Assembly: GCA_024195585.1 (NCBI GenBank)
Contig: SWBL01000158.1
Coordinates: 1 to 64,000 of the forward strand
Reading direction: 5' to 3'
Source: Aureobasidium sp. EXF-3400
Lineage: Eukaryota > Ascomycota > Dothideomycetes > Dothideales > Saccotheciaceae
Length of the DNA: 64,000 bases
Within the stretch, counting starts at the first letter, position 1, and the number at the start of each line of letters is the position of its first letter. The notes below the pieces were generated by a model that was given only the letters and a program-made list of their open reading frames with translations, searched no databases and was not told where the DNA came from. Both the position numbers and the translations under genes were made by a program. Below are positions 12,201 to 24,600 of this stretch, piece after piece.

Positions 12201-14351
12201 CTCACACATGCAAAGAGTCGTGTGCTATCAGAACAATGATGAAGGACACAGACGCTGATGCTTCATCTCTTCGACATGCTCGAGTGCAGGGTAAGAGCTT
12301 CCATACTGTACACCACGTGCTATTGCCGTTCATGACCCCAATGGAGGGAGCAGGGAATCCAAAGAAGCACGATCCCCTAAGCCACAGGGGCTGCATGGCC
12401 AACACAAGAATCAAGATCAGCTCGATTCAAGTACTCCGTGGAACTACAGGGTGTTTTCACAGCCGTTGGATAGCACGCACATCTATGCATCTGCAGATTC
12501 AAGGATCGCAGCGAATGAATGGTGCTACCAGGCGGGAAACAAGCAATCTGCAAGCCTCATACTATCCAGCGGCTGCGTTCACACCCTGCACTGGACATGA
12601 ACAAGCGGTGTCACTCGGTGGGGCCACATGCATCTTTCAATATGTTCAAAGTCCTATATTCGCGCTGTAAGACCATTGCCCACAAGCAAATAGTCTACTT
12701 TCAGTACAGCAAAGCGGTGGTTCGAGCTAACCGAGAAGCAAAGTCAAGATACTTCACGAGGAGATGGGATTCCTCGAAAGTTGAAGTCTAGTTAGACGTC
12801 CTCTTCTGAGATGCACAAAGGCTTCGTCCTCTCGAATGCTACAGACTGTAACCACGTCCGACGGTCAGTCTGAGCTTTGAACAATGCTTATAATGAGTTT
12901 GGTAAGCATCACCATTGGCTAAACAGCCTTGTTATGCAAGAATGTGGACTCCTGCGCTAGATCACGCTAACCGTCGGCCGTGAAAAGAGTCTGTACTTGA
13001 TACTTCCTCGGGGGCTAGGAACATGCAGCAGGAAAGATTCAGAGGGGTCTATGATCGACATGCCTCGATACATCATCGTCCGCGTTCTCTGTACATCTTA
13101 ATTTGAGCGATTTGTACCTGCTTGGCCTTATGGGTTTGCATGTGAATGCTTTCTCATCCACCAGTGGGTCCTTCCCTGGTCGTCAATTGGTCCATCCTCC
13201 AGTGGTGTGCTTTGCTTCACTGATCCAACCTTACATCTGTCATGCAGCTCTTGTTCTTCATATTGTTTTTTTTAGTCTGGTCATCTGCCATGTTTCGATC
13301 CCGCCGCGGCACCAGAGACCAATACAATGCTTGTCCACGATTCATGCGTAGATGCATCATAACAGGCCTCTGTTCGGGTGTTGTGCGGGTTGTTCTGATG
13401 ACAAAATGCCTGACGGGCTGATGTATTTTGTTCTCTGTACGTTCTCGATACGTTGTCGACTCTCATTTTGAAGCACGATCTGCTAGAGAAAGGAGCAGTC
13501 CGCAGCACTTGGGGTGACCAAAGATATAGCTCAAGTTCCTCTCCTCTATTTGCTGCAGACGTATCTGACACGGCTTACAGCTTGTACCCAAGCAGAGAAG
13601 CCTCGAGGCATTTCAGACCTTCGTATCGTTAAACAAATGCTTCACGACCAATGAATCTCCATCTACAAGAATTATCGTCTCTTGTTATTCTTCTCACATA
13701 CAGATCGTCATGATACTTTAGTCGTCGGTTGTTTAGATTTTCTTGACTCATTTGTCAGTTGGACATGTGCAAAGTATAAAAAGGTGCTCGTTTCAGTATC
13801 AGAGAACCTGCCAACGATATCTGCACAATTCAAGAACAACATGAGGTATCTACGATTGCCTCGCTTTGTGATTGGTGTGTATCCCAGCTTTAAACAATCC
13901 GAAGTATGTCTCTCCAACAAAATCTGTCGAGTGCATTACACGTGGTATAAGGTTGTCTTTTGATGAATGCTTGTTGGAAAACTCAAAAGTCATATTGACG
14001 TCGAACAGCACGAGCTATAGTGATGGTAGCCACAAAACAGCAGGATTGTTATCCTTCCACCTGGGTTTTCAAGCCATGAACGCTCTAGAATAGGTATGTG
14101 GCGTGTTGTTGTCGATATAATGCTTTTGATGGTTGTTTATGGTGTCACCCTGTCACAAATCCCATTTTTAGTCAATATGTCGAACATTTTTGTCCCTGGC
14201 CAAGAGGAGAGCAAATGATTTCAATGAGATGTGCGATAAAATACGTTCAAATGTCTGCTTTGCTATCAAAACCTGCCAATTGGGCAGTCCTATCTATCCT
14301 ACAAAATTATCATGGTCTTTTGCCTGTACCCAAGATGGAGTATGATCACAT
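9203..14351. other. Gene-poor stretch right of the transposon
   Basis: About 5.1 kb without a gene that I can support. Open frames reach at most about 144 codons and show no domain motif. I see no tRNA or rRNA, and base composition is ordinary rather than RIP-like. A four-unit tandem repeat lies at 9602-9630. The last few hundred bases are presumably the 3' flank of the CAP gene. Confidence 0.55.
9602..9630. repeat. Short tandem repeat, 7-nt unit (AGCTCTC) x4
   Basis: Four exact consecutive copies of AGCTCTC are visible in the gene-poor region. Confidence 0.9.
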
Positions 14352-16182
14352 CTAACCAGCATGTTCAACAATCTCGCTGACAAGCTTGCCGTTCTTGATG
14401 AAGGTACGGAACTGTTCGGGGAGAGGACACTCCTTGTAGTCATCTTGCTCGGTCTGAGGAGGCAGGTTGACGTTGATGCTGGCACACTTTGAGGTGTAGA
14501 TTTCGGTGTTCAAGCTCTCCTTGGAGAGATAGATAGAGGCACCATCAACCTGATCAAGCATAACAGTGGGGAGGCTGCCAAGAACCTGCAAGGCAAAGTT
14601 GGGGCACTTGATGACGTCGACAGATGAAATGAGGTCGTCGATAACGAGGTTTGTGCGAGGGCTGTTGTCGATGCTGATGGCATTGGCCTTGCCGATCAGA
14701 CGAATAGTGGTGTTCTTGCACTTTGTGATAAGAACAGATTGTGTGACGGAGACCTCGATCTCGACAGGGGCATCGGCATCCTCAAAGTTCTCAATGATCC
14801 ATTTGTTGCCGTCAAGTTCCTTCTTGGGGTCTCTCTTGACTGCGGGCTGGGAAATACCCTTTCCACGAATACTTTCGGGCTTGGGTTTGAGCTCAGGGCC
14901 TCTGCTACGGCTTCGGGTGACACTGTCCGAGCTTCCATTTCGATCAGTGACAGTAGAGGTAGTGCGTAGCGACGGGTTCTTGTGTGTCATTTCGCTTTTG
15001 TCGACCTTTCTCAAGCCAGATGTAACAGACTCGCCCCTGTTCAGTTGATCGAAAACAGCGCCCATATCACCGCCGCTCGACTTGTTTGCCGGAGGCGGGC
15101 CTGGAGGAGGGGGAGGGTTGTCGAAAGTAGGAAGCGGTGGTGGCGGAGGGGGTGGTGGGGGGCCTCCTGCAGCGGCAGCAGGAGCAGAGGCGGATTGTGA
15201 AGGAGCGGGAGCGCTGTTTGCTTCCTTGAGGGCCTGTGCAAGGTCCATGCCCTGGGCATTCCATGTGACACCAGCAGCATAGTGGTTGCGAATGTAGGAT
15301 TGGAGGTTCTTCCAGATGGCGTAGTATGATTGGACATAGGCGACGTGCTTGGGGTCTCTGATGCATGGTCAGCTTATGGGATTGGACAGTGAGGATGCAT
15401 GTGCGACGGACTTGTCCTTGTACTCCTTGAGTACTCTGTTGCCGAACATTTGCACACCACCCAGAATCTCGGCAACGTAGTCGGCGGGCTTGCCCTCAAA
15501 GACGACCCACTGTAGACCACCCATACCCTCGGCGACCATGTTGAGATGGTCCTTGAATGGCGAAGCGCGGTTCGAGTCCTTGATTTCGGTGACAGTGCCC
15601 ATCTCTTGCTGCAGGTCCTTGATGAGCTCGGAGAAGGCGGGGGAGGTCATATCAGGCTTCTTGGCCTTGCTGGCGATGACGAGGTACTGGCGCTGGGCAG
15701 CGAATGCGCGCTCGACGGCGTGTGCCTGGCAGGGGTTAGGCAACGCTCGGGGATGAGTTATAGTGACGAGTGTACCTGGGTCTCAATGTTCTTGTCCAGA
15801 CCCGAGGCAGATGAGACAAACTTGGCGACATGTTCGTCGATCAGGTTGTCCATTTCCTGGATGGGCTTGGGTCTCGTGTCGGCCTGGGGAGCGGGTGCGG
15901 CAGGGGGTGCAGACTGGGTGGCATGTTTGGCGATGCCTGGAAGCTCGGGAGCACTGGACGAGGCAGGAAGATGGACGGCTCCAGCATCGGCGACGGTGCC
16001 TCTGGGCTGATCAAAGGAAGCCGACGAGGTAGCAATGTCCTCGAGGCGGGAAGTGGCAGCTTCGAGTCTGGAGACGGAGGTCAGTACGACGCGTGCTTGG
16101 AGTCGACATGTTGGCCGAGGACGGACCGCTTGATCAGCGTGGTGAGGTTGTGCATGCCGAGATTGCTCGTCGTTGTCGCCAT
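14352..16182 (-). CDS. srv2: Adenylyl cyclase-associated protein (CAP/Srv2)
   Basis: Four exons (16182-16127, 16067-15776, 15725-15412, 15357-14352) encode 555 residues, close to the usual size of fungal CAP. The N-terminus holds NLTTLIKRLEAATSRLED, the oligomerisation and cyclase-binding helix. It is followed by the helical folded domain (SGLDKNIETQ, GMGGLQWVVFE, YYAIWKNLQSYIRNHY). A poly-proline tract near residues 288-310 would bind profilin or SH3 proteins, then a WH2-like segment (SGLRKVDKSEMTHKNP) and the C-terminal CARP beta-helix that binds ADP-actin. The protein recycles actin monomers with cofilin and links Ras to adenylyl cyclase. Introns 1 and 3 both begin GTCCGT, a weak donor, but each join restores family sequence. 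An alternative start is the Met at residue 10. Confidence 0.94.
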
Positions 16183-16411
16183 GATGGATCGTGTATACAA
16201 GAAGTTGCTTGGGACAAGGCAGCAAGTCTGGAATTGGCAGGAAGTCGAATGCCATTGTTGGCCTTGGACCCCGGTCTGAGACTCCGCCAATGCACGAGCC
16301 AGACCGCTGAGACAAGCCACTTCCGTCTTCCGTCAAGAATCCACTTCACCATCATCGCCAAACCCTCTCCAAACACGACCTGTTTTGACCCTCTGTGTTG
16401 CAACAGACAAT

Positions 16412-17565
16412 ATGCAGTCCATCGATTTTTGTACTACAGGCATGTTCATCATTGGTAAGTCAATGTCTTGTACCTGTATATATCTTTGTCGTTACTCCGT
16501 GCTTGCCAATCTGAAATGCTAAAGTCGTCTCCCCACAGATGACATCCACCCTGCCCCATCTGCTCCTGACCAAACTCCATTTCTGAATATTCCCGGAGGT
16601 GCTGGCACTTATAGTGCTTTGGGTGCTCGAGTCCTCTCCCCATCACCTCAGTCCAAGCGAGTGGGCTGGCTTGTAGATGCTGGTCACGACTTTCCTTCAC
16701 CGTTGCGTGACATGATAGCTGCTTGGGATACTGCCGTTCTGATAAGATCCCGTGATGGTCCGACGACAAAGGGTTGGAACGGCTACGGTGCCAACGAACA
16801 TCGCGGTATGTCCACTTGCTTCAATGCCTGCTTATACTGATCATGCTGCAAGCATTCAAGTATCTGACACCCAAGCTCCGTATTACGGCAAGTGATTTGT
16901 CGCCCGAGTTGTTGTCAGCCAAGTCCTTTCATTTGATATGCGCCCCCGCACGTTGTGTTGACTTGGTCGACGGCATCAAGTCTCTAAGGGCCGAACTCGA
17001 TACCTCTCTCGGCGAGCCTCTCTTTATTTGGGAACCCGTGCCAGATCTCTGTGTGCCAGCCGAGCTGGAGAATACCATCAAGGCGCTCGAACACATCCAT
17101 GTCATCAGTCCCAATCACGCAGAATTGTCAGATTTGTTCTCGGTCAATGGAACCACCGAGGCCGGTAACGTGGATCGTCAAGTCATCGAGTCTTGCAGCT
17201 CCAAGCTGCTTTCCAGTGTGTCCGCCGAACGAGCATCCAAGATATCTGTGGTCGTTCGATCGGGCAAGGATGGATGCTATGTTGCCTCTTCGTCCAAGAA
17301 AGCGTGGCTGCCAGCGTTCCATGCGCCAACACCAGAAAAGGTTATTGATCCAACAGGTGGAGGCAATGGTTTCCTCGGAGGATTGGCGATTGGGCTCGTC
17401 AGAACGGGCGATGTAGTCGAGGCCTCCAAGTGGGGTAACGTAGCAGCAAGTTTCATGATCGAACAAGTAGGTGTGCCGGTTTTGCAGACAGAAGAGGGTA
17501 AGGAAAGATGGAACGGAGTGGTAGTGGAAGAGAGAATGAAGGAATACTCTATGCGGTGCATATAA
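16412..17565 (+). CDS. mak32: PfkB-fold protein of the Mak32 family
   Basis: Three exons (16412-16454, 16539-16805, 16853-17565) give 340 residues. The PfkB/ribokinase fold is recognised by NIPGGAGTYSALGARVL near the N-terminus, the ISPNHAELSDLF block in the middle and DPTGGGNGFLGGLAIGL near residues 269-285. In active PfkB kinases the last motif reads DTxGAGD, with the Asp as catalytic base; here, as I recall for Mak32 relatives, that position is Asn (about residue 275), so sugar-kinase activity is doubtful. Yeast Mak32 was found through maintenance of the L-A double-stranded RNA virus; its biochemical role is not known. The gene is divergent from CAP, starting 229 nt away, so the two probably share a promoter region. 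Confidence 0.85.
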
Positions 17566-17784
17566 AGCAGCAGATTGACAGTAGTGGTATTGCGTCGTTG
17601 GTTCTGAAGAAGAAGGAAAAAAAGTACAAAGATGCAGGCCCCCAAACTCCGATTTAGTCCATATACTGATGGCGGTTTACTCGTCTTTGGGAAGCGATCG
17701 CTCGTGTTCGCGGATTTGACGGCTCCAGCTGTGATGGACGTCAGCATGTGGTTGGTTCGAACAGTGATACGTAGGTGGTATGTA

Positions 17785-18142
17785 CTATCTGCTGGGGAAG
17801 AAACGGCCCTGCTCGGGCATCTTGTAGCGGTGTTCGCGGTCGGCGCTCAAGCTGAAGAAGACACCAGCGACGACGACGACTGAGAGACCCATGACGGCAG
17901 TGTTGGCCTTCCAGTTCTTAGGTTGCGAGTACCAACCACCGGCGGGCGACCAGACGTGCTTGGGGTAGCTAGGAGCATGTCAGAAACAGCACGAACGCAA
18001 TGCGACAGAGGATTGAAGCTGGTGTGGTGGTGGGGGAGTGAGTTGGGTGTAGGCTCGGACGGGTGATTGTTGGTCGTGGCTATCGAGGGTCGGTCGGAGA
18101 GTGCAGACGAAGAAAAACGTACGGGATCTTGTCACCGGCCAT
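17785..18142 (-). CDS. Small single-pass membrane protein, probably mitochondrial
   Basis: Two exons (18142-18123 and 17968-17785) with a 154-nt intron encode 67 residues. The tiny first exon (MAGDKIP) joins in phase 2 to YPKHVWSPAGGWYSQPKNWK, then comes one hydrophobic segment (AVMGLSVVVVAGVFFSLSA) and a basic tail EHRYKMPEQGRFFPSR. The shape (short N-terminal tail with aromatic W and Y residues, one membrane helix, charged C-terminus with R-F-F-P-S-R) resembles small accessory subunits of respiratory complex I in fungi, but I cannot name the subunit. It is divergent from the mitoribosomal protein gene that follows, which favours a mitochondrial role. The ORF is too short and too spliced to be found by simple ORF length, yet the splice sites and codon usage are good. 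Confidence 0.75.
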
Positions 18143-18321
18143 TGTTTCTGAGCGGATGTTGTTGAGCGAGTGGTAGATTGTACTGCTTGTCGTCGATGGC
18201 CTCGGGCTTGAGCATGCATACTTGAGCCAAGACTCTCGCAACGCGCACGGACGTTTGTAGATGGCCGTCGGTCATGTCTGGCAAGAATTTTGCCCGCAAC
18301 GACGAGGTCAAGTCCAACACC

Positions 18322-19557
18322 ATGAACATGCGCCGCTCCTTGCTGTCGCCGCGGACACTCGGCCTGTCATCGTCGACCTCGCCCTTGGTCCTCTCTCGCC
18401 GTGGATTCGCCCTCTCGAGTCGCCTCGCTCAAGATGCCCCCGTGACAGCAGCACAACCCACCAGACTGTCAAAAGCCGCTGCCCACGACGCCACTCTCAG
18501 CAGGCCTTACAACGCGCCCAATCCTCCTACCGTGGCCAGAGCTGCTCGCATCGACTCGGCCAAGCTCAGCGCCCTCCATGCCCGTCTCTCGCTCCCGCCG
18601 CGCTTCCCCGTGAGCTCCCTCGGACGCTGTCTGGTACACCCTTCGGCCGACCGCAACCCCCTATACAACAATGACTCTCTCGCTGTAATTGGCCAGGACC
18701 TGCTCGCAAACTACACTGCCGAGTGGTTGTTGTGCAACTACCCTCGCCTCCCCATGCAGGTCCTCTTCGCCGCCCAGCACGCCTACTCGGGCCCGCCTAC
18801 TCTCTCAGCCATGCGTGAGGAATGGGGTGTCGAGTCCGTCGCTGCCCCCGGTCTCGAGGTCGACCCTGGTCTTTTGCAGTTCACCCGTCTGAAGCCCGGA
18901 AACGCCATGGCCGAAGGTGCCATGACGCGCCTAAAGGACATGCCCTCTGCCGAATCAAAGTCTGCCTCTGCTCGTCCCAATTCACAATGGAACTACCGCC
19001 GCGGTATCTCTTCTCGCATCGTCTACGACAACAACTTCGGCGACTTGCAAGACACTGCAGAAAACCCCCTCCCTGCCTCATTGTACAACCCCGAGGCCGG
19101 TGTCACAACTGAAGAAGCTTCGGCCAGCTTCATCAACGCCGTCTTTGGTGCCCTCTACCTACACGCTGGCGCCCAGGCCACACAGGCCTTCCACCACGCT
19201 CACATCCTCTCGCGCCACATTCCTCTGCATACTCTCTTCTCCTTCACCCACCCGACTCGCGATCTCTCTCGTTTGTGCGCACGTGAAGGTTTCGAGCCGC
19301 CAGTCGCCCGCCTGCTTTCCGAGACCGGTCGTCACTCTCGCAGTCCCGTCTTCGTCGTTGGTGTCTACAGCGGCAGTGACAAGCTAGGAGAAGCCGCCGG
19401 ATCAAGCTTGGATGAAGCTCGTGTGCGTGCCACAGCCGCTGCTCTTCGTTCGTGGTACCTCTACTCGCCTCCTCGCGAGAACATTGTTCTGCCCAGCCAC
19501 TCGGCCACCACCCAATGGAAACCTCAAATGATCGACTTTGGCGAGATTGTCACTTGA
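18322..19557 (+). CDS. mrpl3: Mitochondrial large-subunit ribosomal protein mL44 (MRPL3 family)
   Basis: A single exon encodes 411 residues from the Met at 18322; an in-frame ATG at 18274 would add 16. The start at 18322 is preferred because MNMRRSLLSPRTLGLSS...RRGFALSSRLAQ is a typical Arg/Ser-rich mitochondrial presequence. The body carries the RNase III-like fold used structurally in the mitoribosome (LGRCLVHPSADRNPLYNNDSLAVIGQDLLANY, FINAVFGALYLHAG). Next comes a double-stranded-RNA-binding-like C-terminus (FVVGVYSGSDKLGEAAGSSLDEARVRATAAALRSWY). The catalytic acidic residues of true RNase III are not evident, as expected for mL44. Codon use is strongly C-biased. Confidence 0.93.
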   Translation: MNMRRSLLSPRTLGLSSSTSPLVLSRRGFALSSRLAQDAPVTAAQPTRLSKAAAHDATLSRPYNAPNPPTVARAARIDSAKLSALHARLSLPPRFPVSSLGRCLVHPSADRNPLYNNDSLAVIGQDLLANYTAEWLLCNYPRLPMQVLFAAQHAYSGPPTLSAMREEWGVESVAAPGLEVDPGLLQFTRLKPGNAMAEGAMTRLKDMPSAESKSASARPNSQWNYRRGISSRIVYDNNFGDLQDTAENPLPASLYNPEAGVTTEEASASFINAVFGALYLHAGAQATQAFHHAHILSRHIPLHTLFSFTHPTRDLSRLCAREGFEPPVARLLSETGRHSRSPVFVVGVYSGSDKLGEAAGSSLDEARVRATAAALRSWYLYSPPRENIVLPSHSATTQWKPQMIDFGEIVT

Positions 19558-20732
<1,175 letters not shown>

Positions 20733-21011
20733 ATGCCTTCCAACCCATTCTCCCGCCTGATGAGCACATCCAGCACTTCATCTTCAGATACAGCTTCAAT
20801 CAACACAACCTCCTCCACATCATCCTGGACAAATCTACTACAAAAGAACACTGCTGTATCTACATACTCGACCATCAGCAACACATCAACTACAGAGACT
20901 AGCCAACAAAAGAAGACCAAGGATACACTGTCGCCGGGGGAAAAGCAAAAGATCAGGCAAAAAGATCGTATGAGTATGCAGACGTTGGCTACTCATGCTG
21001 CTATGAGGTAG
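20733..21011 (+). CDS. Hypothetical Ser/Thr-rich small protein
   Basis: The frame from the ATG at 20733 encodes 92 residues and stays open upstream to 20565. The first 60 residues are almost only Ser, Thr, Asn and Ala. The last 30 are charged (KKTKDTLSPGEKQKIRQKDRMSMQTLATHAAMR), with a possible amphipathic helix. There is no signal peptide, membrane segment or known domain. The context around the ATG (ACAAACCATGCC) is acceptable for a fungal start. I do not recognise it. It could be a lineage-specific gene or an accidental frame; the organised charged tail argues mildly for a real gene. Confidence 0.4.
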   Translation: MPSNPFSRLMSTSSTSSSDTASINTTSSTSSWTNLLQKNTAVSTYSTISNTSTTETSQQKKTKDTLSPGEKQKIRQKDRMSMQTLATHAAMR

Positions 21012-21653
21012 TTGGTACCTCTGTTTTGTCTCGTCTTGCTGCTCTGGGACTTTGGGCATATGGGATATGTATTCTCTGCTACATGACTTGAGGTCAAGAA
21101 GAGGAGTGCCAGGACATGATCTGCTGTGGAAGCTACTGGAGAAGATGAAGTGATCGAAAGGAATGGACGATAATGTTTACGAGACCTGCGTAATGATAGT
21201 GCTGTTTGTGGTAGCTTCTCTGAATCGAACTAAATTCGAACCTCATCTTCCATCGTTGGCCCGCACAGCATCAATCCTTCTGTCACTTACATTCCAGTCA
21301 ACCCCAATGCATAGTCCAGCACCAGGACAAGTAGCACCAGAACAAGTAGGCAGGAGCGCAACTGAACTAACTAGATGCAGCTAAAGAAACTACGTTGCTC
21401 CTTCCTTCTCGGACGAGAACAACGAGGAAAACCGAGAACCGTGCATGTTGCAAGAAAGATGAAAAGGAGAAACCAATCTTTCACATTCGCTCAGGTAAAA
21501 ACATTAAAAAACTACTCACTCCTCTAGCGCCGCCTCTTCCCCTTTCCCCTTTTGTGATATCATGCTGTGTCATTCCTTGCTCCCAAAACCGTGAGATTGA
21601 AAAGAAAGAAAAGAGTGTCCTACCTTACCATGCTGACCGACTCCTGCCATCGC
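21012..21653. other. Intergenic between the Ser/Thr-rich ORF and STU1
   Basis: Nothing recognisable. The right part is the presumed 3' flank of STU1, which is transcribed from the other strand. Confidence 0.55.
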
Positions 21654-24600
21654 TCAACCACTTCTCTCTCTGCGTGCAATGAAATAGACGATCAAATTGC
21701 GTGCGCTTTCTTGCAAGCCGTTCTTCTCAAGCATACTCCAGAACTCGCTTTTCGAGTCGGCTTGCTTGTCAGCGTCTGATGGCCAGCTCATGTGCAATTG
21801 TGTTGCCAACTCGACGGATGATTTGCGCACTTCTGCATCTTTGGAGCGCAGACAAACGACTGCAAGACGCCCGGCGCGTTCACCCAAGTCTTTAGACAAA
21901 GGAGATGCAGAAGCGGTAGTCGATGCAATCAAAGCTGCCAGGTTGCGAAGCGCGAGGGCCATTGCCTTGTTCTTGCGCACCATACTCTCGTCCCCGTGCC
22001 TGGCCTGAACGGCTGCAACGGCCCCATCGAGCTCTTGCTCTTGTGTATCATAGTCTGCTTCTGCCACACGACGCTCGAGCCATTCTGTTATGGCCTTCTC
22101 GCCCTCATCGGGGTGGATCCTAGCCACAACATCGCTGGCGAGTGCTTCGAGATCCTTGACTAGCAGTCCTGAGCCTTCGACGTTCTTGCGTGCATCAAGG
22201 GCGCCAGTGAGAGCGCGGGAGTACCAGTGTCCAGCAGCGATCCACTTCCTATACGGCGGTTGCTGTGCGTTGAGAACGATTCTCATCACACTGGTGGCCT
22301 GTCTTCTCAGCTCTTGCGAGTGTCGCACGGCAGGGTTTGCTGCAGCATCGGAGGACTCAACAATGTAATCAAGGAGAACACTGCACAGGTCGTCAAAGCG
22401 TCTGCCTTCGCCAACTGAGCCAAAAATGTCCCCCGACTCGGATGCTTTTATCAACTCAAGCACCTTTCTAAAGCCGTGTGCATCAAGAGTGCGTCCTCGA
22501 ATGCGTTCGATGCCCGACATCAGCAGCTTCCTAGAGCGCAGAGTCTCGGACTTGCTTTGTGGGCTCTGTGGTGGAGAGTCCTCTATTCTAGGCATCTCAT
22601 CGCGGTTGGAGCTCTCGACCTGGCTGAACTCATTGACCGGCACCTCGCCCAACACGTTACGGGCATCTTGCGATTGACGCATCTTCTGTGCCTCTGATGC
22701 CTCTATGCCTTCCATGAATGGATCTTCATGAATCTGGAAAGCAGCCTCCTCGGAGGGAGGAGCAGCGGACTCGATTTGAGCAGCCGGGGCCAGAGTGGGC
22801 ATGGGAGATGCTACAGCACTTGTGCGTTTCGGAGGGCTGACTTCAGGCTGAGGGCTGGGCCGGTGGCTGATTGTGATGGGTGAATCGTTTCTATCCGATG
22901 CCCGCCGCGTGTGTTGCGCCTCTGATGGTTGGGCGTCTGTTGTTGGATCGACGGTCGACAAGTGCGAAGCACGGCGCTCAAAGACGGGCGCATGCGCTCT
23001 GTGTACGGTTGGCAACTCCATAGTAAAGGTGTCGTCAGCGACCACAGGCAGCACACTGTCCACAGATGCCGAGCCATTCAATGTTGGTCTACGCAGCGTT
23101 GATTGTGGTGAAGTTGGAAGATGACTTCTGGTTGAGTTTGGGGAGGTCGGAAGGTGGCTTCTATGAGAAGTCGGCACAAAGGAAGCGAACTCATCTTCTT
23201 TTGGCACGACAGGCTCTTCTGCCTTGCTATCCCTGCTGGAGGGTCGAGTCCTGTTCGCAGCCGACCTCGGAGAAAGGTAAGACTGACGGAAAGGACTCAT
23301 CGCTGGGCTACCTCCCTCGGTACGGGGCCTGCTTGCAGATGCGCTGATCGAGGTAGATGCAATTTCCTGTCGAGGGCTAGTGACAGGACTCTTGATAGAA
23401 GGTGTCTCGGGTCTGGCTAGCCTCCGACTTGCGTAAGGATCTGCCGTGGCTGGGCGAGCAATCTCTGGACGTCTGACTGGCCGCCTGGCGGCTCCGGACA
23501 TCAGTGCATTGGGTCTTGCGTTGGTGGATGTGGAAGACGAGGTCGAAGCCGCAGATGGGACTCGAGCGGAAGCAGAAGCAGAAGCAGGAGGTGCAGTGGA
23601 CGGTTGGCGGGTCGAGAGGTTGTTTGACGATTTTGATCTCGCAGTGGTAGGCGAGGTAGTAGCCATCGCAGAGTTGGGACGACTGTCAGCTTGAGCCTTC
23701 TTGCGCGCCGCTAGTATGGCATCTCTGACCGAGGATTTCGAGGCTGCACCTGCTCTACTTGCGGTAGATGTGCGAAGTGTCGAGGCGGCAGAAACAGAGG
23801 CGTTTGGATTGAGAGAGTGTTTCTCAAGAGCAATCTTTGCCTTGGGGTCAAGACTGTTCATGATGAGCTCGGCTCTGTTAGGCCAGACCTTGGCCAAGGC
23901 CCAGTATGTAGCTCTCATAGCCTCCTTGACCTTGGGCTGAGAGTCGTTGAGACCGTGTTTTACACACTTTTCGGCGAGCTCGAGGCCTCCTGTACTCTCA
24001 AAGTGAGACTTTGCGCTGGCCTGCCTACTGAGGATAGTGCGAAGCCAGCCGGAAGCAAAGGTTCTCGGCTGGACGTTCTTGTCCTGGCAGGCAACCCAGA
24101 CGTGTTGCATGGTACGGATGTTATACGACACGTATTGGTAGATAGTGTCGACCGTCTGGTTGCCGTTCTGAGCAGCAATGTTCTTGGTAGCCGCACACAT
24201 CTTGACAAAGGTTTGCAGGTAGATCTCGACCATTGGATCAAGAGCTGGACCCAAAGCCCTGGCTAGCTCCTGGACCAAGTAACATCCGTTGCTGGAAGTT
24301 GTTGTTCTCAGAGATGTAGCGACTTTGATGATGCCGGCTTGCATCTGTTTCATCGAAGACATGAAGAGAGTGTGATAATCGGTAGGAGCGTTTCCCTTCA
24401 GCAATCTCCGCATCTTGGTGACACTTTTGTCGCGATTGCCCCAATTCTCTTCACTCTCTCTGCCTTCGAAGTGGGGAAGCATATCACTGAATGTATCCTC
24501 GAGCTCTCTCTGCGAATGGACGTAGACGGGATCCATTGGAATCTCCTCGGGTGGTGGCGCACGAGCGGCTTCGCTATTGATGCTCTCGGCGAGATGCGGA

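Noticed and set aside
12236..12670. 144-codon ORF in the gene-poor region
   Set aside because: Longest frame in the desert but no motif and no acceptable splice partners.
15041..15366. Long antisense and alternate-frame ORFs over the CAP poly-proline tract
   Set aside because: Shadow frames of the CCN repeats in the CAP gene.
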